Positions 7,996 through 18,088 are shown, counted from the stretch's first letter. The stretch is DNA of 64,000 nt from PMP191F sp047602185 (GCA_047602185.1 JASGHY010000001.1:2604001-2668000); one strand, 5' to 3'. Notes: generated by a model not told the origin, from the sequence alone. Numbers and translations: made by a program.

Positions 7996-9540
7996 ATGAA
8001 TGTTACCAGTAAACAGCCCTTTTTTATTGCAGCAATTTGTTTTACCGGTGTTTTTCTGCTGCTTTACCCATTATACCAATATGTATTTGATCTTGACGGC
8101 ATTGGTTACCTGATGATCACTAAAAGGCTGGCCAATGGGGATATCCCGGATGCTATTAACGGTTGCTGGAGCCCTTTGCAATCATGGCTGTTAGTTCCTT
8201 TTTACAAAATGGGGGTCAATGAATTCACAGCTTTTAAGTTCAGTAATGGTGTTTTTTCACTGGGGATTTTATGGTGCGTGTACCGGCTTATGCTAAAAAC
8301 ATCACTCACCCCTGTCTTACGTATAGCCATTCTGTGGATTTGCATCCCAATCTTACTAGCCTATTCCTTTTTCCAGTTAGCAGGTGATCTCCTGCTTTGC
8401 CTGCTATTACTCATCTATATTAATATAGCCAGTGACGAACTGCTGTTTGAAAAGCCTCTCAAAAACGTTCTATGCGGTGTAATTGGAGGGCTGGCTTATC
8501 TATCAAAAGCATATGCCCTTCCCTTTTTTATAGTACATTTTAGTTTGATACAGTTTATACTATGGAAACAATCGCAGGTTGCAAACAGGAATAATCTGCT
8601 GTTGAAAAATTTAGTGGCCGGTATTGGCACGTTGTTGTTACTCGCAGCTCCATGGGTGTACGCTTTGTACGGGAAATATCATTTTTTTACTTTCAGTTAT
8701 GCAGGCAGACTCAATATGTCGTGGGAACTGGCTCCTAAACCTGTTACAGATGCTTTTGCTATTGGCGGGCCGCCCAACGCCACTTCACCAGCTTATTGGG
8801 AAGACCCCTATCTGCCACCTCCCTATTACCATGCGTTCACCTCAAAAGCCGCATTTGCAAAACAGATCAAAGTTTTACTGCACAATATCGTTGAAGCGTT
8901 GCAATGCTTTCATTTAATCTCTTTTTTAAGCCTTTCTATAGTATTGGCAGGCGGAATATGGTTAGTAAAAAATAAAGATCACCGGTTTACCACATGGTGG
9001 CTGATGGCTGTAATATTACCCTCCGGCTACCTGTTAATGCATATTGAACCACGTTATATCTGGGCAGTTACTTTTCTTGTACTGATCGCAGGCACCATCA
9101 TGCTACAACAGGCATTGAGCCTTTGGAAAGTGTCAAAGCCAATGTGGCTATTATGCTGGTGCATTTATTTCGGTAGTTTTTTACCATATCCGGCAAATTT
9201 GCTGCAGGATAAAACCAATGAAGATCGCCCTTTATTTGAACTGGCAAACACGCTCAAACAGCAGCAGATCCGGGGCAAACTGGCCTGCCGGGAGGAAAAC
9301 CTCGATGTTACACAAAAGCTGGCCTATCTGACAGGCAATCAATGCTACCTGGTGCATATGGCCGATTACACCTATGACCAGTTGGGTCGGCAATTAAAGG
9401 AAGCAGGTATTCCTTATTTTTTCTACTATTATCAATCACCACAGGAATTGGAGCTTTTTCGCCAGACAACCCTCTACGGACAATCTCCTATCCACCTGCA
9501 TATGGCCGACCATAGGCTGGTAATTGTACAGGTTCAGTAA
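7996..9540 (+). CDS. Membrane glycosyltransferase, GT39/ArnT-like
   Basis: A 514-residue polytopic protein. I chose ATG 7996 (MNVTSKQPFF); a TTG eight codons upstream is also in frame. The first periplasmic loop has FDLDGIGYLMITKRLANGD, the place of the catalytic Asp pair in lipid-linked sugar transferases of the GT-C fold. It is followed by WSPLQSWLLVPFYKMG, and further down by ALPFFIVHF and HIEPRYIW. About 11 TM helices are followed by a soluble C-terminal part. Such enzymes move a sugar from a polyprenyl phosphate donor to lipid, glycan or protein on the outer face of the inner membrane. The acceptor is unknown; nearby sulfatase-like enzymes suggest a surface glycan. Confidence 0.75.
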   Translation: MNVTSKQPFFIAAICFTGVFLLLYPLYQYVFDLDGIGYLMITKRLANGDIPDAINGCWSPLQSWLLVPFYKMGVNEFTAFKFSNGVFSLGILWCVYRLMLKTSLTPVLRIAILWICIPILLAYSFFQLAGDLLLCLLLLIYINIASDELLFEKPLKNVLCGVIGGLAYLSKAYALPFFIVHFSLIQFILWKQSQVANRNNLLLKNLVAGIGTLLLLAAPWVYALYGKYHFFTFSYAGRLNMSWELAPKPVTDAFAIGGPPNATSPAYWEDPYLPPPYYHAFTSKAAFAKQIKVLLHNIVEALQCFHLISFLSLSIVLAGGIWLVKNKDHRFTTWWLMAVILPSGYLLMHIEPRYIWAVTFLVLIAGTIMLQQALSLWKVSKPMWLLCWCIYFGSFLPYPANLLQDKTNEDRPLFELANTLKQQQIRGKLACREENLDVTQKLAYLTGNQCYLVHMADYTYDQLGRQLKEAGIPYFFYYYQSPQELELFRQTTLYGQSPIHLHMADHRLVIVQVQ

Positions 9541-9628
9541 TCAGAATAATTCTATCTTCGCACTGCATTTTTTGACAATTGCAGCAGGGCTTAACAGCAT
9601 TAATTATCAAATATAATATCCTCACAGC

Positions 9629-10735
9629 ATGGCAAAAGCAGCAAAAAAAACTTCAATGGAAACAGCAGCGGCTGTAAATTTTCTGAGAGATTACATCAAT
9701 AATCCTTCCCCGGTAGGTTTTGAAAGCAGCGGACAAAGGCTGTGGCTGAATTATATCAAGCAATACGTAGATACCACTTTCACTGATCCTTATGGTACAG
9801 CAGTAGGCGTTATCAACCCCAAAGCTACCTTCAAGGTAGTTATTGAGGCCCATGCTGATGAGATAAGCTGGTTTGTAAATTATATCACTCCCGAAGGTTT
9901 AATATACCTGAAACGCAATGGCGGCGTTGATCACCAGGTGGCACCCGCGCAGCGCGTATTCATTCACGGTAAAAAAGGGCCTGTAAAGGCTGTATTTGGA
10001 TGGCCCGCTATCCATACGCGTCTTGGTAATCCTGATGCCAAGGAGCCACAACCCAAAGTAGACAACCTGTTCCTCGACTGTGGCGCACGTAATAAGAAAG
10101 AGATCGAAGAACTGGGCATTCACATAGGTTCCGTAGTAACGTACCAGGATGGTTACGATGAGCTGGCCAACGGCTACCTGATTGGCCGCGCATTTGATAA
10201 CCGCGTGGGTGGATTTATGATTGCAGAAGTAGCCCGCCTGCTGAAAGAGAATAAAAAAACGCTGCCTTACGGCCTGTACGTGGTAAACGCAGTACAGGAA
10301 GAGATAGGGCTACGCGGTGCGGAAATGATTGCCCGTCGTATTAAACCCGATATTGCTATTATTACCGACGTTACGCACGATACCACTACCCCGATGGTAA
10401 ATAAGATCATTGAAGGTGATATTGCCTGCGGCAAAGGCCCATCACTGGCTTATGCGCCTGCTATCCACAATAAACTGCTGAACATAGTGCAGGACGTTGC
10501 TGCTGACAAAAAAATACCGGTTCAGCTCAGAACGCTTTCACGCAGCACCGGTACAGATACCGACTCTTTTGCATACGCTAACGACGGATGTCCTTCTGTG
10601 CTTATTTCCATACCGTTGCGTTATATGCACACTACCGTGGAGATGATACACAAAACCGACATTGAGCAAACCATTCAACTGATGTACGAAACTTTGTTAA
10701 CTTTATCTCCTAAAACAAATCTGAGCTACCTGTGA
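9629..10735 (+). CDS. M42 family metallopeptidase (glutamyl/deblocking aminopeptidase)
   Basis: A 368-residue cytosolic enzyme with the complete metal ligand set of peptidase family M42. These are EAHADE (His and Asp region) near residue 75, RAFDNRVGG with the bridging Asp near 190, QEEIGLRGA with the general-base Glu-Glu near 225, TDVTHD near 250 and the C-terminal YMHTTVE His near 335. PSPVGFE at the start is also typical. Family members are large TET-like dodecamers that trim peptides and need two Co or Zn ions. The stop overlaps the next small gene by four bases, so translation may be coupled. Confidence 0.9.
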   Translation: MAKAAKKTSMETAAAVNFLRDYINNPSPVGFESSGQRLWLNYIKQYVDTTFTDPYGTAVGVINPKATFKVVIEAHADEISWFVNYITPEGLIYLKRNGGVDHQVAPAQRVFIHGKKGPVKAVFGWPAIHTRLGNPDAKEPQPKVDNLFLDCGARNKKEIEELGIHIGSVVTYQDGYDELANGYLIGRAFDNRVGGFMIAEVARLLKENKKTLPYGLYVVNAVQEEIGLRGAEMIARRIKPDIAIITDVTHDTTTPMVNKIIEGDIACGKGPSLAYAPAIHNKLLNIVQDVAADKKIPVQLRTLSRSTGTDTDSFAYANDGCPSVLISIPLRYMHTTVEMIHKTDIEQTIQLMYETLLTLSPKTNLSYL

Positions 10736-10938
10736 TAATCAAAATATTCTTATTATACCTTGACCCAGGTAGCGGAAGCTACCTGGTACAGGTAATAATA
10801 GCTGCAATACTAGGCGCCCTGTTCTATTTTAAGAACCTGTGGTGGCGTATAAAGGCGTTTTTCTTTAAGCCTAAACAACAGGATAATAATACGACTACAA
10901 CCACTACCGCTCAGCAGGAAGAGCCTGGTAAAGAGTAG
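10732..10938 (+). CDS. Small membrane protein with DPGSGSY motif
   Basis: A 68-residue protein starting at GTG 10732, which overlaps the M42 stop in a GTGA junction. It has an N-terminal YLDPGSGSYLVQVIIAAILG, a TM helix (IIAAILGALFYF), a basic stretch NLWWRIKAFFFKPK and a hydrophilic Thr/Gln tail. Small proteins with LDPG(S/T)GSY followed by a single helix recur in Bacteroidota and other phyla next to sulfatase-like and NoeA-like genes, exactly as here (recalled, not searched). The strict motif suggests a specific partner or cofactor contact, but no function is known. Confidence 0.75.
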   Translation: MIIKIFLLYLDPGSGSYLVQVIIAAILGALFYFKNLWWRIKAFFFKPKQQDNNTTTTTTAQQEEPGKE

Positions 10939-10977
10939 GGTGATTGCCTTAACAGCATTGTTCCATTCAACTGGTGT

Positions 10978-12468
10978 ATGACATTATTTAAGCAATTTCT
11001 CCAGAAAGCTCCGCTGTTTGTTATTACCATACCGCTCTTTATTGTTATACACATCCAACTGGAATATGGCCGACTGATCATTTACCATGTCGTTATGCGC
11101 GACATTGTTATGCTGTTTCTCCCCGCTCTGATAATTTTCTCTGTTACCTTATTATTGTGGCGTAACATTGTTAAAGCCGGCGTATTAAGCGCACTCATTT
11201 CATTATTCTACTACTTTTTCCCGGACCTCAAAGATTGGCTATGGCAATTAGCACCACACCATTTTATCAGTAGTTACGCTTTTCTGTTACCACTGTGCGG
11301 GTTGCTGCTTATTCTGTCATTAGTACGATTGATCAAAATAAAACAACCTCCCGTACGTACACTTGCATTTATCAACCTGCTTTTTTTATTATTTATCTGT
11401 TACGACTTGCTCGCCCTAATTTATTCCGGCGATAGGCTGAAAGACCTGGGTGATCCTCAAAAAAAACTTTCTCAAAACTATAAGCCTTGCGACACCTGTT
11501 TGAAGCCGGATATCTACTATATCATATTCGATGCATATACTTCATCGAATGCACTGCAGGCTTATTTTAACTTTAATAATGAAGGGCTTGACTCTTTTTT
11601 ACTAAATCGTCGTTTTTATATTGTACGTAACTCTACCAGCAACTATAATCTTACTCCTTTTTCAGTTTCAGGAACATTTAATTTAGATTATGTAAACAAG
11701 CTAAATACCAGGAAAGACTTTTACATGAAGGAATACCTGCCTGGCGTACAAACAGTATATAAAAGCGAATTATTTCCTATTCTCAGGAAAGAAGGCTACC
11801 ACATCATCAACAATTCAATTTTTGATATTGATAATTCCCCTACAATTATACCATATGACAAAGTATGGGGTATTAATGGGTTATATCAACGTCACCACTT
11901 GCTGCATAAAATAAGAAGCGATATTGGCTGGATATTCAATAAATACCTACCATCATTCAATCATAATAACACATACCAGGAAGAAGTTGAGTTACTGAAT
12001 AATCATATAACTACCTTATTGAAAAACCTGGACACGGCAATATACTCACAGGTAGCTGCTCCTAAATTTGTTTACACACATATTCTGTTGCCACATAATC
12101 CTTTTATTTACGATTCTACAGGCAATGTATTCCCAACCCCCAGCTTTACCACCGATAGAAATAGATATGTACAGCAGGTACAATACACCAATACTATTAT
12201 CAGGAAAATAACCGATAAGATCCTCGATCATGCTTCCAAACCGGTAGTTATTATTTTGCAGGGCGATCACGGTTTTAAATTCTGGGATAAAGACCTGAAA
12301 AAAGTTGAATTCTCCAACCTCAATGCCTTCTTTTTTTATAACCAGGATTATAGCCGGTTGTATAGCACACAAACCAATGTAAACACCTTCCGGATCATTG
12401 GTAATACATTTTTTAACCAGCATTTTGCCATCTTACCCGATACTTCCTGGTTTTTACAATACAGGTAA
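10978..12468 (+). CDS. Membrane sulfatase-like hydrolase/transferase (alkaline phosphatase superfamily), paralogue 1
   Basis: A 496-residue protein with four or five N-terminal TM helices (to about residue 150) and a periplasmic sulfatase-like domain. The domain opens with CLKPDIYYIIFDAYTSS; the Asp and the following Thr/Ser are the metal ligand and nucleophile positions in this superfamily. It contains FVYTHILLPHNPF and closes with ILQGDHGFKF, the DHG metal site. These resemble LtaS/EptA-type enzymes that transfer phospho-groups to envelope lipids or glycans. It is the first of three paralogues in the cluster (also 13942 and 15496), and a NoeA-like methyltransferase sits between the first two. 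The substrate is unknown. Confidence 0.8.
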   Translation: MTLFKQFLQKAPLFVITIPLFIVIHIQLEYGRLIIYHVVMRDIVMLFLPALIIFSVTLLLWRNIVKAGVLSALISLFYYFFPDLKDWLWQLAPHHFISSYAFLLPLCGLLLILSLVRLIKIKQPPVRTLAFINLLFLLFICYDLLALIYSGDRLKDLGDPQKKLSQNYKPCDTCLKPDIYYIIFDAYTSSNALQAYFNFNNEGLDSFLLNRRFYIVRNSTSNYNLTPFSVSGTFNLDYVNKLNTRKDFYMKEYLPGVQTVYKSELFPILRKEGYHIINNSIFDIDNSPTIIPYDKVWGINGLYQRHHLLHKIRSDIGWIFNKYLPSFNHNNTYQEEVELLNNHITTLLKNLDTAIYSQVAAPKFVYTHILLPHNPFIYDSTGNVFPTPSFTTDRNRYVQQVQYTNTIIRKITDKILDHASKPVVIILQGDHGFKFWDKDLKKVEFSNLNAFFFYNQDYSRLYSTQTNVNTFRIIGNTFFNQHFAILPDTSWFLQYR

Positions 12469-12568
12469 CTTATTGCTTGGGGCAATCAGGTTCATTTCAT
12501 TAACTTTATCCATTATATAAATGCAATAGTGCATTTTAACCAATACAACCGGAAACAGAACCATCCAG

Positions 12569-13945
12569 ATGACGAACTTTCATTTGCACGCATCATCCTT
12601 CAAAGATCCTTCGGGTTTTATATTTGTGCGCGACAAAAAAATATACAGGCAGGTAAATGCTGCCTATGCCGCAACTTATAATACACTGAAAAGATCCGGC
12701 CTGTACGATACGCTGGTGAAACAAAAACAGCTGGTACCACATACGGAGATCAACGAAGATCTTACCCAAACAGGCAACTGGCATCTTACCCTGCAACCGG
12801 AAACGATTGAATATATTTCCTATCCCTATGAATGGAGCTTTGACCAGTTAAAAGATGCAGCGTTGCTCACCCTGCAGACCCTCAAAACTGCAGTGGATCA
12901 CGGCATGATATTAAAAGATGCTACACCCTTCAATATCCAGTTTAAAAACGGTAATCCTGTATTGATCGATACTTTATCGTTTGAAGAATATAATGAAACT
13001 GAGCCCTGGGTGGCTTACAGGCAGTTTTGTGAATGTTTCTTATTTCCACTTTATCTTGAGCATTACCTGCAAACGGGTATGCAACCCATACAAAGAGCTT
13101 ATTTCAATGGAATATCAGCCGACTTGACAGCCAGGCTACTGCCCTCCAAAAGTAAATGGAGCCTGGGCGTATGGCTGCATGTACATTTACAACGCTCAAT
13201 TGGTAAAAACAATAATACTGCCGCTAAATACCAGTCAAAGTTCAATAAACAAAAGCTGCTAAACCTTATCAGGCACCTGGAGCAGATCATTACCCGTTTA
13301 AGGCCAAGCAGCCGACCAACTACCTGGAGCAATTACTACCAGGAAACAATATTAGATCAGGCTTACCTGAAAGAAAAAGAGAGATTGTTTCTTGCCATGC
13401 TACAAAATATACATCCCCAAACGGCACTTGACCTTGGGGCTAATGATGGTTATTTTTCCAAACTGATGGCGCAGAAAGAAATACAGGTTATTTCAACAGA
13501 CTTTGATCATCGCTGCATTAATGACCTTTATCTGCACTGCAAAGCAAATGACATAAATAACATATTACCGTTGATCAACGACATTACCGACCCATCACCA
13601 GCATTGGGTTTTTCAAATACAGAACGTTCTGCATTTGATGAACGCATCCATGCAGAGCTGGTAACGGCACTGGCGCTGATCCACCACCTGGCAATAGGTA
13701 AAAATATCCCCCTACCCTTGCTGGCTCAATATTTTAACAGTATAGCCCCATTACTGATCATTGAATTTGTTCCTAAAACAGATCCTAAAGTGCAGCAAAT
13801 ACTTTCCGGCAGAAAAGATGTATTTGATGACTACAACGAAACCGCTTTTGAAAAACACTTTTCAAACTGCTTCAGTATCGAACAAAAAACAGTAGTAACA
13901 GGCACCCAGCGTACCCTTTATTTAATGAAACGAAAAGGAATATGA
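12569..13945 (+). CDS. NoeA-like class I SAM-dependent methyltransferase
   Basis: A 458-residue protein. Residues ~1-260 form a NoeA-type N-terminal region, including DATPFNIQFKNGNPVLIDTL (kinase-like fold remnant) and YFNGISADLTARLLP. The C-terminal part carries SAM-binding motif I as ALDLGANDGYFS (near residue 292) and VISTDFDHRC as motif II. NoeA-like proteins are named after nodulation genes, but the wide family methylates unknown, probably glycan or lipid, substrates. The last four bases (ATGA) overlap the start of the second sulfatase-like paralogue, so the two are translationally coupled and likely act on the same product. Confidence 0.8.
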   Translation: MTNFHLHASSFKDPSGFIFVRDKKIYRQVNAAYAATYNTLKRSGLYDTLVKQKQLVPHTEINEDLTQTGNWHLTLQPETIEYISYPYEWSFDQLKDAALLTLQTLKTAVDHGMILKDATPFNIQFKNGNPVLIDTLSFEEYNETEPWVAYRQFCECFLFPLYLEHYLQTGMQPIQRAYFNGISADLTARLLPSKSKWSLGVWLHVHLQRSIGKNNNTAAKYQSKFNKQKLLNLIRHLEQIITRLRPSSRPTTWSNYYQETILDQAYLKEKERLFLAMLQNIHPQTALDLGANDGYFSKLMAQKEIQVISTDFDHRCINDLYLHCKANDINNILPLINDITDPSPALGFSNTERSAFDERIHAELVTALALIHHLAIGKNIPLPLLAQYFNSIAPLLIIEFVPKTDPKVQQILSGRKDVFDDYNETAFEKHFSNCFSIEQKTVVTGTQRTLYLMKRKGI

Positions 13946-15447
13946 TACAAAAGCTGAAAACAATTCCGCTTTACGTTGTATTATTACCACTTTTCTTTGT
14001 GTGGCACGGCTTTGCTCAAAACTATGGTTTTATTGACCCCGGACCAGTGTCTGTCCTTGCATTGGTGTACTACCTTGATACGATCTTATTATTTATATTC
14101 TTTTATTGGCTGTTACGCAATTACAATAAAGCTGCATTGATCGTCTTTTGCTGTATGTGCTTCTTTTTCTTTTTCGGCAATTACATAGACCTTGCAAAGG
14201 CATGGCTACCACGTTTTTTTCATCGGTATATTTTCACAATACCTGTATTTCTTATTTTTTTAGTTACTCTATTTGCTTTTTTAAAAAGAACCGATCGCAG
14301 TTTCCCCAGGCTAACACTATTTTTAAACAGCCTTTTACTGATCTATTTACTGGTAGATACAATAGACATCATACGAAAGATCGCATTCCCTTATACCAAT
14401 AAACTGGAAGTATATGACTTTGCGCGTAATAACCAATATACCATACCCGACACTTGCGGGAAACCGGATATTTACCTTTTATTATTCGATGAATACGAAA
14501 GCAGTTCAGGGTTAAAGTCACAATATAATTTCAACAATGATCTCGACAGCTTCTTATTAAATAAAGGATTCAGCATACAAACACATAGTAAAAGTAATTA
14601 CAACTATACTAATTTTTCGATGGCATCCATGCTCAATATGGACTATGTCAAATGGTTCAACAATAGCGTGGAAGCAACACGGGACGATTACATGAAGTGC
14701 AACCAGATGATCAAAGAAAATAATGTAATAAAATTTCTTAGTGACAATGGTTACGAAATTGTAAACCTCTCCATATTTGATCTTGCAGGTGAGCCTGCCA
14801 CAATTCAGCAGTCCTTTCTCCCTTTGCAAAACAGGATGATTACCAATAGTACACTTCCCCGACAATTGTATAGGGATTTTGTATGGGTATTTTTAAAGAG
14901 CAGATTCCTTTCCAAGATAGCAGGTATTACATCGTTGTTTATGCACGAAGAAAATAACAATACTGTTATCCAAAGAACAAATGAAATTGCATCTTCCAGA
15001 AAAAACAAACCCCGCTTTGTCTATTCGCACTTTTTTATGCCACATTTCCCCTTCTTTAAAGATAAAAATGGTAATAGAAAAAGCGACAGTACTATTTTCA
15101 GGGAATTTAAGGCAATGGACCCAAAGGCTTACCTTGATTACATAGTATATGTAAATTCAGAGATAAGGAAACTGGTAGAGCACATACAAAAAGAGTCAGG
15201 TAACAAAGCAGTCATTCTTTTAATGGGCGATCACGGCTTCAGAAAAGAACCAGGCTGCATGTATGACAATGACAACCTGAATGCAGTGTATCTCCCCAAT
15301 AGGAATTACAACCAGCTTAGAGATACCATGACCTGTGTAAACCAGTTCAGGGTGGTTTTTAACACCCTGTATAACCAGCATTTTCCAATACTGCCGGACA
15401 CATCAATATGCCTGGTAGAAAGCAACCTATCTGATGATAATCAATAG
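13942..15447 (+). CDS. Membrane sulfatase-like hydrolase/transferase, paralogue 2
   Basis: A 501-residue protein with the same plan as the genes at 10978 and 15496. The N-terminus is MIQKLKTIPLYVVLLPLFFV, with TM helices to about residue 145. The catalytic domain starts CGKPDIYLLLFDEYESS and contains SNYNYTNFSMASMLNMDY, FVYSHFFMPHFPFF and LLMGDHGFRK. The nucleophile position is a Glu-Tyr-Glu-Ser-Ser string rather than the C/SxPxR sulfatase signature, so phospho-transfer or phosphodiester hydrolysis is as likely as sulfate removal. It overlaps the methyltransferase gene by four bases. Confidence 0.8.
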   Translation: MIQKLKTIPLYVVLLPLFFVWHGFAQNYGFIDPGPVSVLALVYYLDTILLFIFFYWLLRNYNKAALIVFCCMCFFFFFGNYIDLAKAWLPRFFHRYIFTIPVFLIFLVTLFAFLKRTDRSFPRLTLFLNSLLLIYLLVDTIDIIRKIAFPYTNKLEVYDFARNNQYTIPDTCGKPDIYLLLFDEYESSSGLKSQYNFNNDLDSFLLNKGFSIQTHSKSNYNYTNFSMASMLNMDYVKWFNNSVEATRDDYMKCNQMIKENNVIKFLSDNGYEIVNLSIFDLAGEPATIQQSFLPLQNRMITNSTLPRQLYRDFVWVFLKSRFLSKIAGITSLFMHEENNNTVIQRTNEIASSRKNKPRFVYSHFFMPHFPFFKDKNGNRKSDSTIFREFKAMDPKAYLDYIVYVNSEIRKLVEHIQKESGNKAVILLMGDHGFRKEPGCMYDNDNLNAVYLPNRNYNQLRDTMTCVNQFRVVFNTLYNQHFPILPDTSICLVESNLSDDNQ

Positions 15448-15495
15448 TCAGCAAATATTGTTGACCTTAGCAATTAATACAATCACAGTACCAGT

Positions 15496-16971
15496 ATGAT
15501 AGAAAAGCTGAAAACTTATTCCTTTTACGTTTTTCTGCTGCCTCTTTTCTTTGTATTGCATGGTTTTGCGGAAAACATACACATAATCCGTTTTGATGAA
15601 GTGGCTTTACTTGCAGCATATTATGTGGCTGTAGCCGGACTTATATACCTGTTGTTACGCATCATCCTAAAGAACAATCAAAAGGCAGCGCTTTTAACAA
15701 CTTTGACACTGGCTTTTTATTTTTTCTTTGGAGCTATTTTTGATTTTTTAAAGGCATACTCTCCGGTTGCATTTATTTATAAATACAGTGTACTCTTTCC
15801 TGTTTTTATTGTACTATTATTTTGCACCGGATTTTTATTAAAAAGGACCACTCGTTCTTTTCCGCGCTTCACATTATTTCTAAACGCTCTATTGCTGATC
15901 TATCTGGCTGTAGACATCGCCACAGTCATATTAACAAGTCTTCGCCCGGAACCAGCAAACAGCTATAATATTATTGGAAAAATACCTGATACCTGTGCCA
16001 AACCCGATATCTATCTGCTGGTATTTGACGAATATGCCAGCTCTTTATCGCTACAACAAAGGTTTAACTTTCATAACGATCTCGACAGCACACTTATCTC
16101 CCGTGGATTTAAAGTAATGCCCCAAAGCCATAGTAATTACCATGCTACGCCCTTTTCGATGGCCAGCATGCTTAATCTGAAATACCTGGTAGTAAGCAAT
16201 GTGAGATACAGAGAAGATGAATATGCAGGTGCCATAAAACAGGTTAGCGAAAATATAAGTACCCGGTTTCTGGAAGATAATGGATACGAGATCGTCAATC
16301 ACTCCGTTTTCGATTTGGGCAAACACCTTTCCCGGATCAATCAATCCTTCTTGCCACTAGGTACGCAATTCATTACTGCCAATACTTTTTCCGGAAGAAT
16401 TATCAAAGATTTCAGGTGGTATATTGCCGAGAATAAATTCCTTGGTCCACTCACTGGTAGTAAATCGCTGAAGACGGACCCGGATTTCAGTTTACAGGTA
16501 ATTGAAAATGTAAAAACGACTGCAGCAACCAATAGTTCAAGGCCACGGTTTATTTATGGTCATATCTACATGCCACATGAACCTTTTGTATACGACCGGT
16601 ATGGGAATGAGCGCACGGAAAGCACTATGTTTAAAAACAGTCCGGGATTTACACCCGCTGTATATCTTGATTACCTGCAATACACCAATGAACATATAAA
16701 AAAAATAGTTGACACCATTCAACGGTGTTCCGGGAATGCGGCCGTTATCATAGTAATGGGGGATCATGGTTTCAGAACCGGGAACAACCACAAGGACTTT
16801 TTTCCTAATTTCAATGCAGTATATTTACCCCATCATAACTATGAACAATTTTACGATAGTATGACCAATGTAAACGAGTTCAGGGCATTGTTTAATACAC
16901 TATTCCATTCAAACCTGCCAATGCAAAAAGACAGCTCAATTTTTATGAGGTCTATTAACTTTTACAGATAG
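15496..16971 (+). CDS. Membrane sulfatase-like hydrolase/transferase, paralogue 3
   Basis: A 491-residue protein, closest in layout to paralogue 2: MIEKLKTYSFYVFLLPLFFV, five TM segments, then CAKPDIYLLVFDEYASS, SNYHATPFSMASMLNLKY, FIYGHIYMPHEPF and IVMGDHGFRTG. The strong conservation between paralogues 2 and 3 suggests recent tandem duplication with the first copy more diverged. It is the last gene of the envelope cluster; bioB follows after about 115 bases. Likely localisation is the inner membrane with the catalytic domain in the periplasm. Confidence 0.8.
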   Translation: MIEKLKTYSFYVFLLPLFFVLHGFAENIHIIRFDEVALLAAYYVAVAGLIYLLLRIILKNNQKAALLTTLTLAFYFFFGAIFDFLKAYSPVAFIYKYSVLFPVFIVLLFCTGFLLKRTTRSFPRFTLFLNALLLIYLAVDIATVILTSLRPEPANSYNIIGKIPDTCAKPDIYLLVFDEYASSLSLQQRFNFHNDLDSTLISRGFKVMPQSHSNYHATPFSMASMLNLKYLVVSNVRYREDEYAGAIKQVSENISTRFLEDNGYEIVNHSVFDLGKHLSRINQSFLPLGTQFITANTFSGRIIKDFRWYIAENKFLGPLTGSKSLKTDPDFSLQVIENVKTTAATNSSRPRFIYGHIYMPHEPFVYDRYGNERTESTMFKNSPGFTPAVYLDYLQYTNEHIKKIVDTIQRCSGNAAVIIVMGDHGFRTGNNHKDFFPNFNAVYLPHHNYEQFYDSMTNVNEFRALFNTLFHSNLPMQKDSSIFMRSINFYR

Positions 16972-17086
16972 TCAATGATATATAGCACAGGTAAGGAATT
17001 TAAAACTTATCAGGTCAAAATACCTGTTTTATTACTACAAACAGTATGAACAGAAACCAATACATTTGTTGCCCAAAGATTAACAT

Positions 17087-18088
17087 ATGAAAGCCACCAT
17101 CCGCAATAACTGGACGATCGCTGAAATAGAATCAATCTACAATACACCCTTGCTGGACCTTGTGTACCGCGCTGCCACAGTACACCGCGACCACAATGAT
17201 ACCGGGGAGGTGCAGGTATGTACCCTCCTTTCCATTAAAACAGGCGGATGTTCGGAAGACTGTGCTTATTGCCCCCAGGCAGCCCGTTACAACACCGGTG
17301 TTAACGTACATGCCCTGATGAAGAAGGATGAAGTGTTGGAGTATGCCGCAAAGGCCAAGGCCGCCGGTTCTACCCGTTTCTGTATGGGCGCTGCATGGCG
17401 CGAAGTGCGTGATAACCGCGATTTTGACCGTGTGCTGGAAATGGTAAAGGGTGTAAACCAAATGGGTATGGAAGTTTGCTGCACATTGGGTATGTTATCT
17501 GCCGACCAGGCTCAGAAACTGGCAGAAGCCGGTCTCTATGCCTATAATCACAATCTTGATACCTCTTCAGAATACTACGGCGAGATCATTACTACCCGTA
17601 CTTACGACGACAGGCTTGAAACACTTGACAATGTTCGCAAAGCAGGTGTATCCGTTTGCTGCGGAGGCATTGTAGGGCTGGGTGAAACACATGAAGACCG
17701 TGTTAAAATGCTGCATACACTGGCCACCCTGCCCGAACATCCTGAAAGTGTTCCTATCAATGCACTGGTTCCTGTTGCCGGTACCCCATTGGCCAACAAT
17801 GACCGTGTGGATGTGTGGGATATGGTACGCATGATTGCCACTGCACGCATACTGATGCCCAAAGCGATGGTACGCCTGAGCGCAGGCAGAACTGCCATGA
17901 GTGTTGCTGACCAGGCACTGTGTTTTATGGCCGGCGCCAATTCTATTTTTGCCGGTGATAAATTACTGACCACTCCCAATCCCACTTTTGATGAAGATAT
18001 GACGATGTTCAACCTGCTGGGCTTACAGCCAAGAGAAGCATTTAAGACGGAGAAAGAAGTAGCTGCGGAAGCAGGTGTTAGCTGTTAG
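17087..18088 (+). CDS. bioB: Biotin synthase BioB
   Basis: A 333-residue radical-SAM enzyme that inserts sulfur into dethiobiotin in the last step of biotin synthesis. The 4Fe-4S motif is GGCSEDCAYCPQ (Cys 55, 59, 62). Other family blocks are FCMGAAWREV, YNHNLDTSSEYY, CCGGIVGLGET, NALVPVAGTPL and RLSAGR, the Arg ligand region of the 2Fe-2S cluster. Length is normal. A -7-like element TACATTTG at 17061-17068 lies 18 bases before the start. No other bio gene is nearby. The stop is followed at once by mosaic repeat block D. Confidence 0.96.
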   Translation: MKATIRNNWTIAEIESIYNTPLLDLVYRAATVHRDHNDTGEVQVCTLLSIKTGGCSEDCAYCPQAARYNTGVNVHALMKKDEVLEYAAKAKAAGSTRFCMGAAWREVRDNRDFDRVLEMVKGVNQMGMEVCCTLGMLSADQAQKLAEAGLYAYNHNLDTSSEYYGEIITTRTYDDRLETLDNVRKAGVSVCCGGIVGLGETHEDRVKMLHTLATLPEHPESVPINALVPVAGTPLANNDRVDVWDMVRMIATARILMPKAMVRLSAGRTAMSVADQALCFMAGANSIFAGDKLLTTPNPTFDEDMTMFNLLGLQPREAFKTEKEVAAEAGVSC

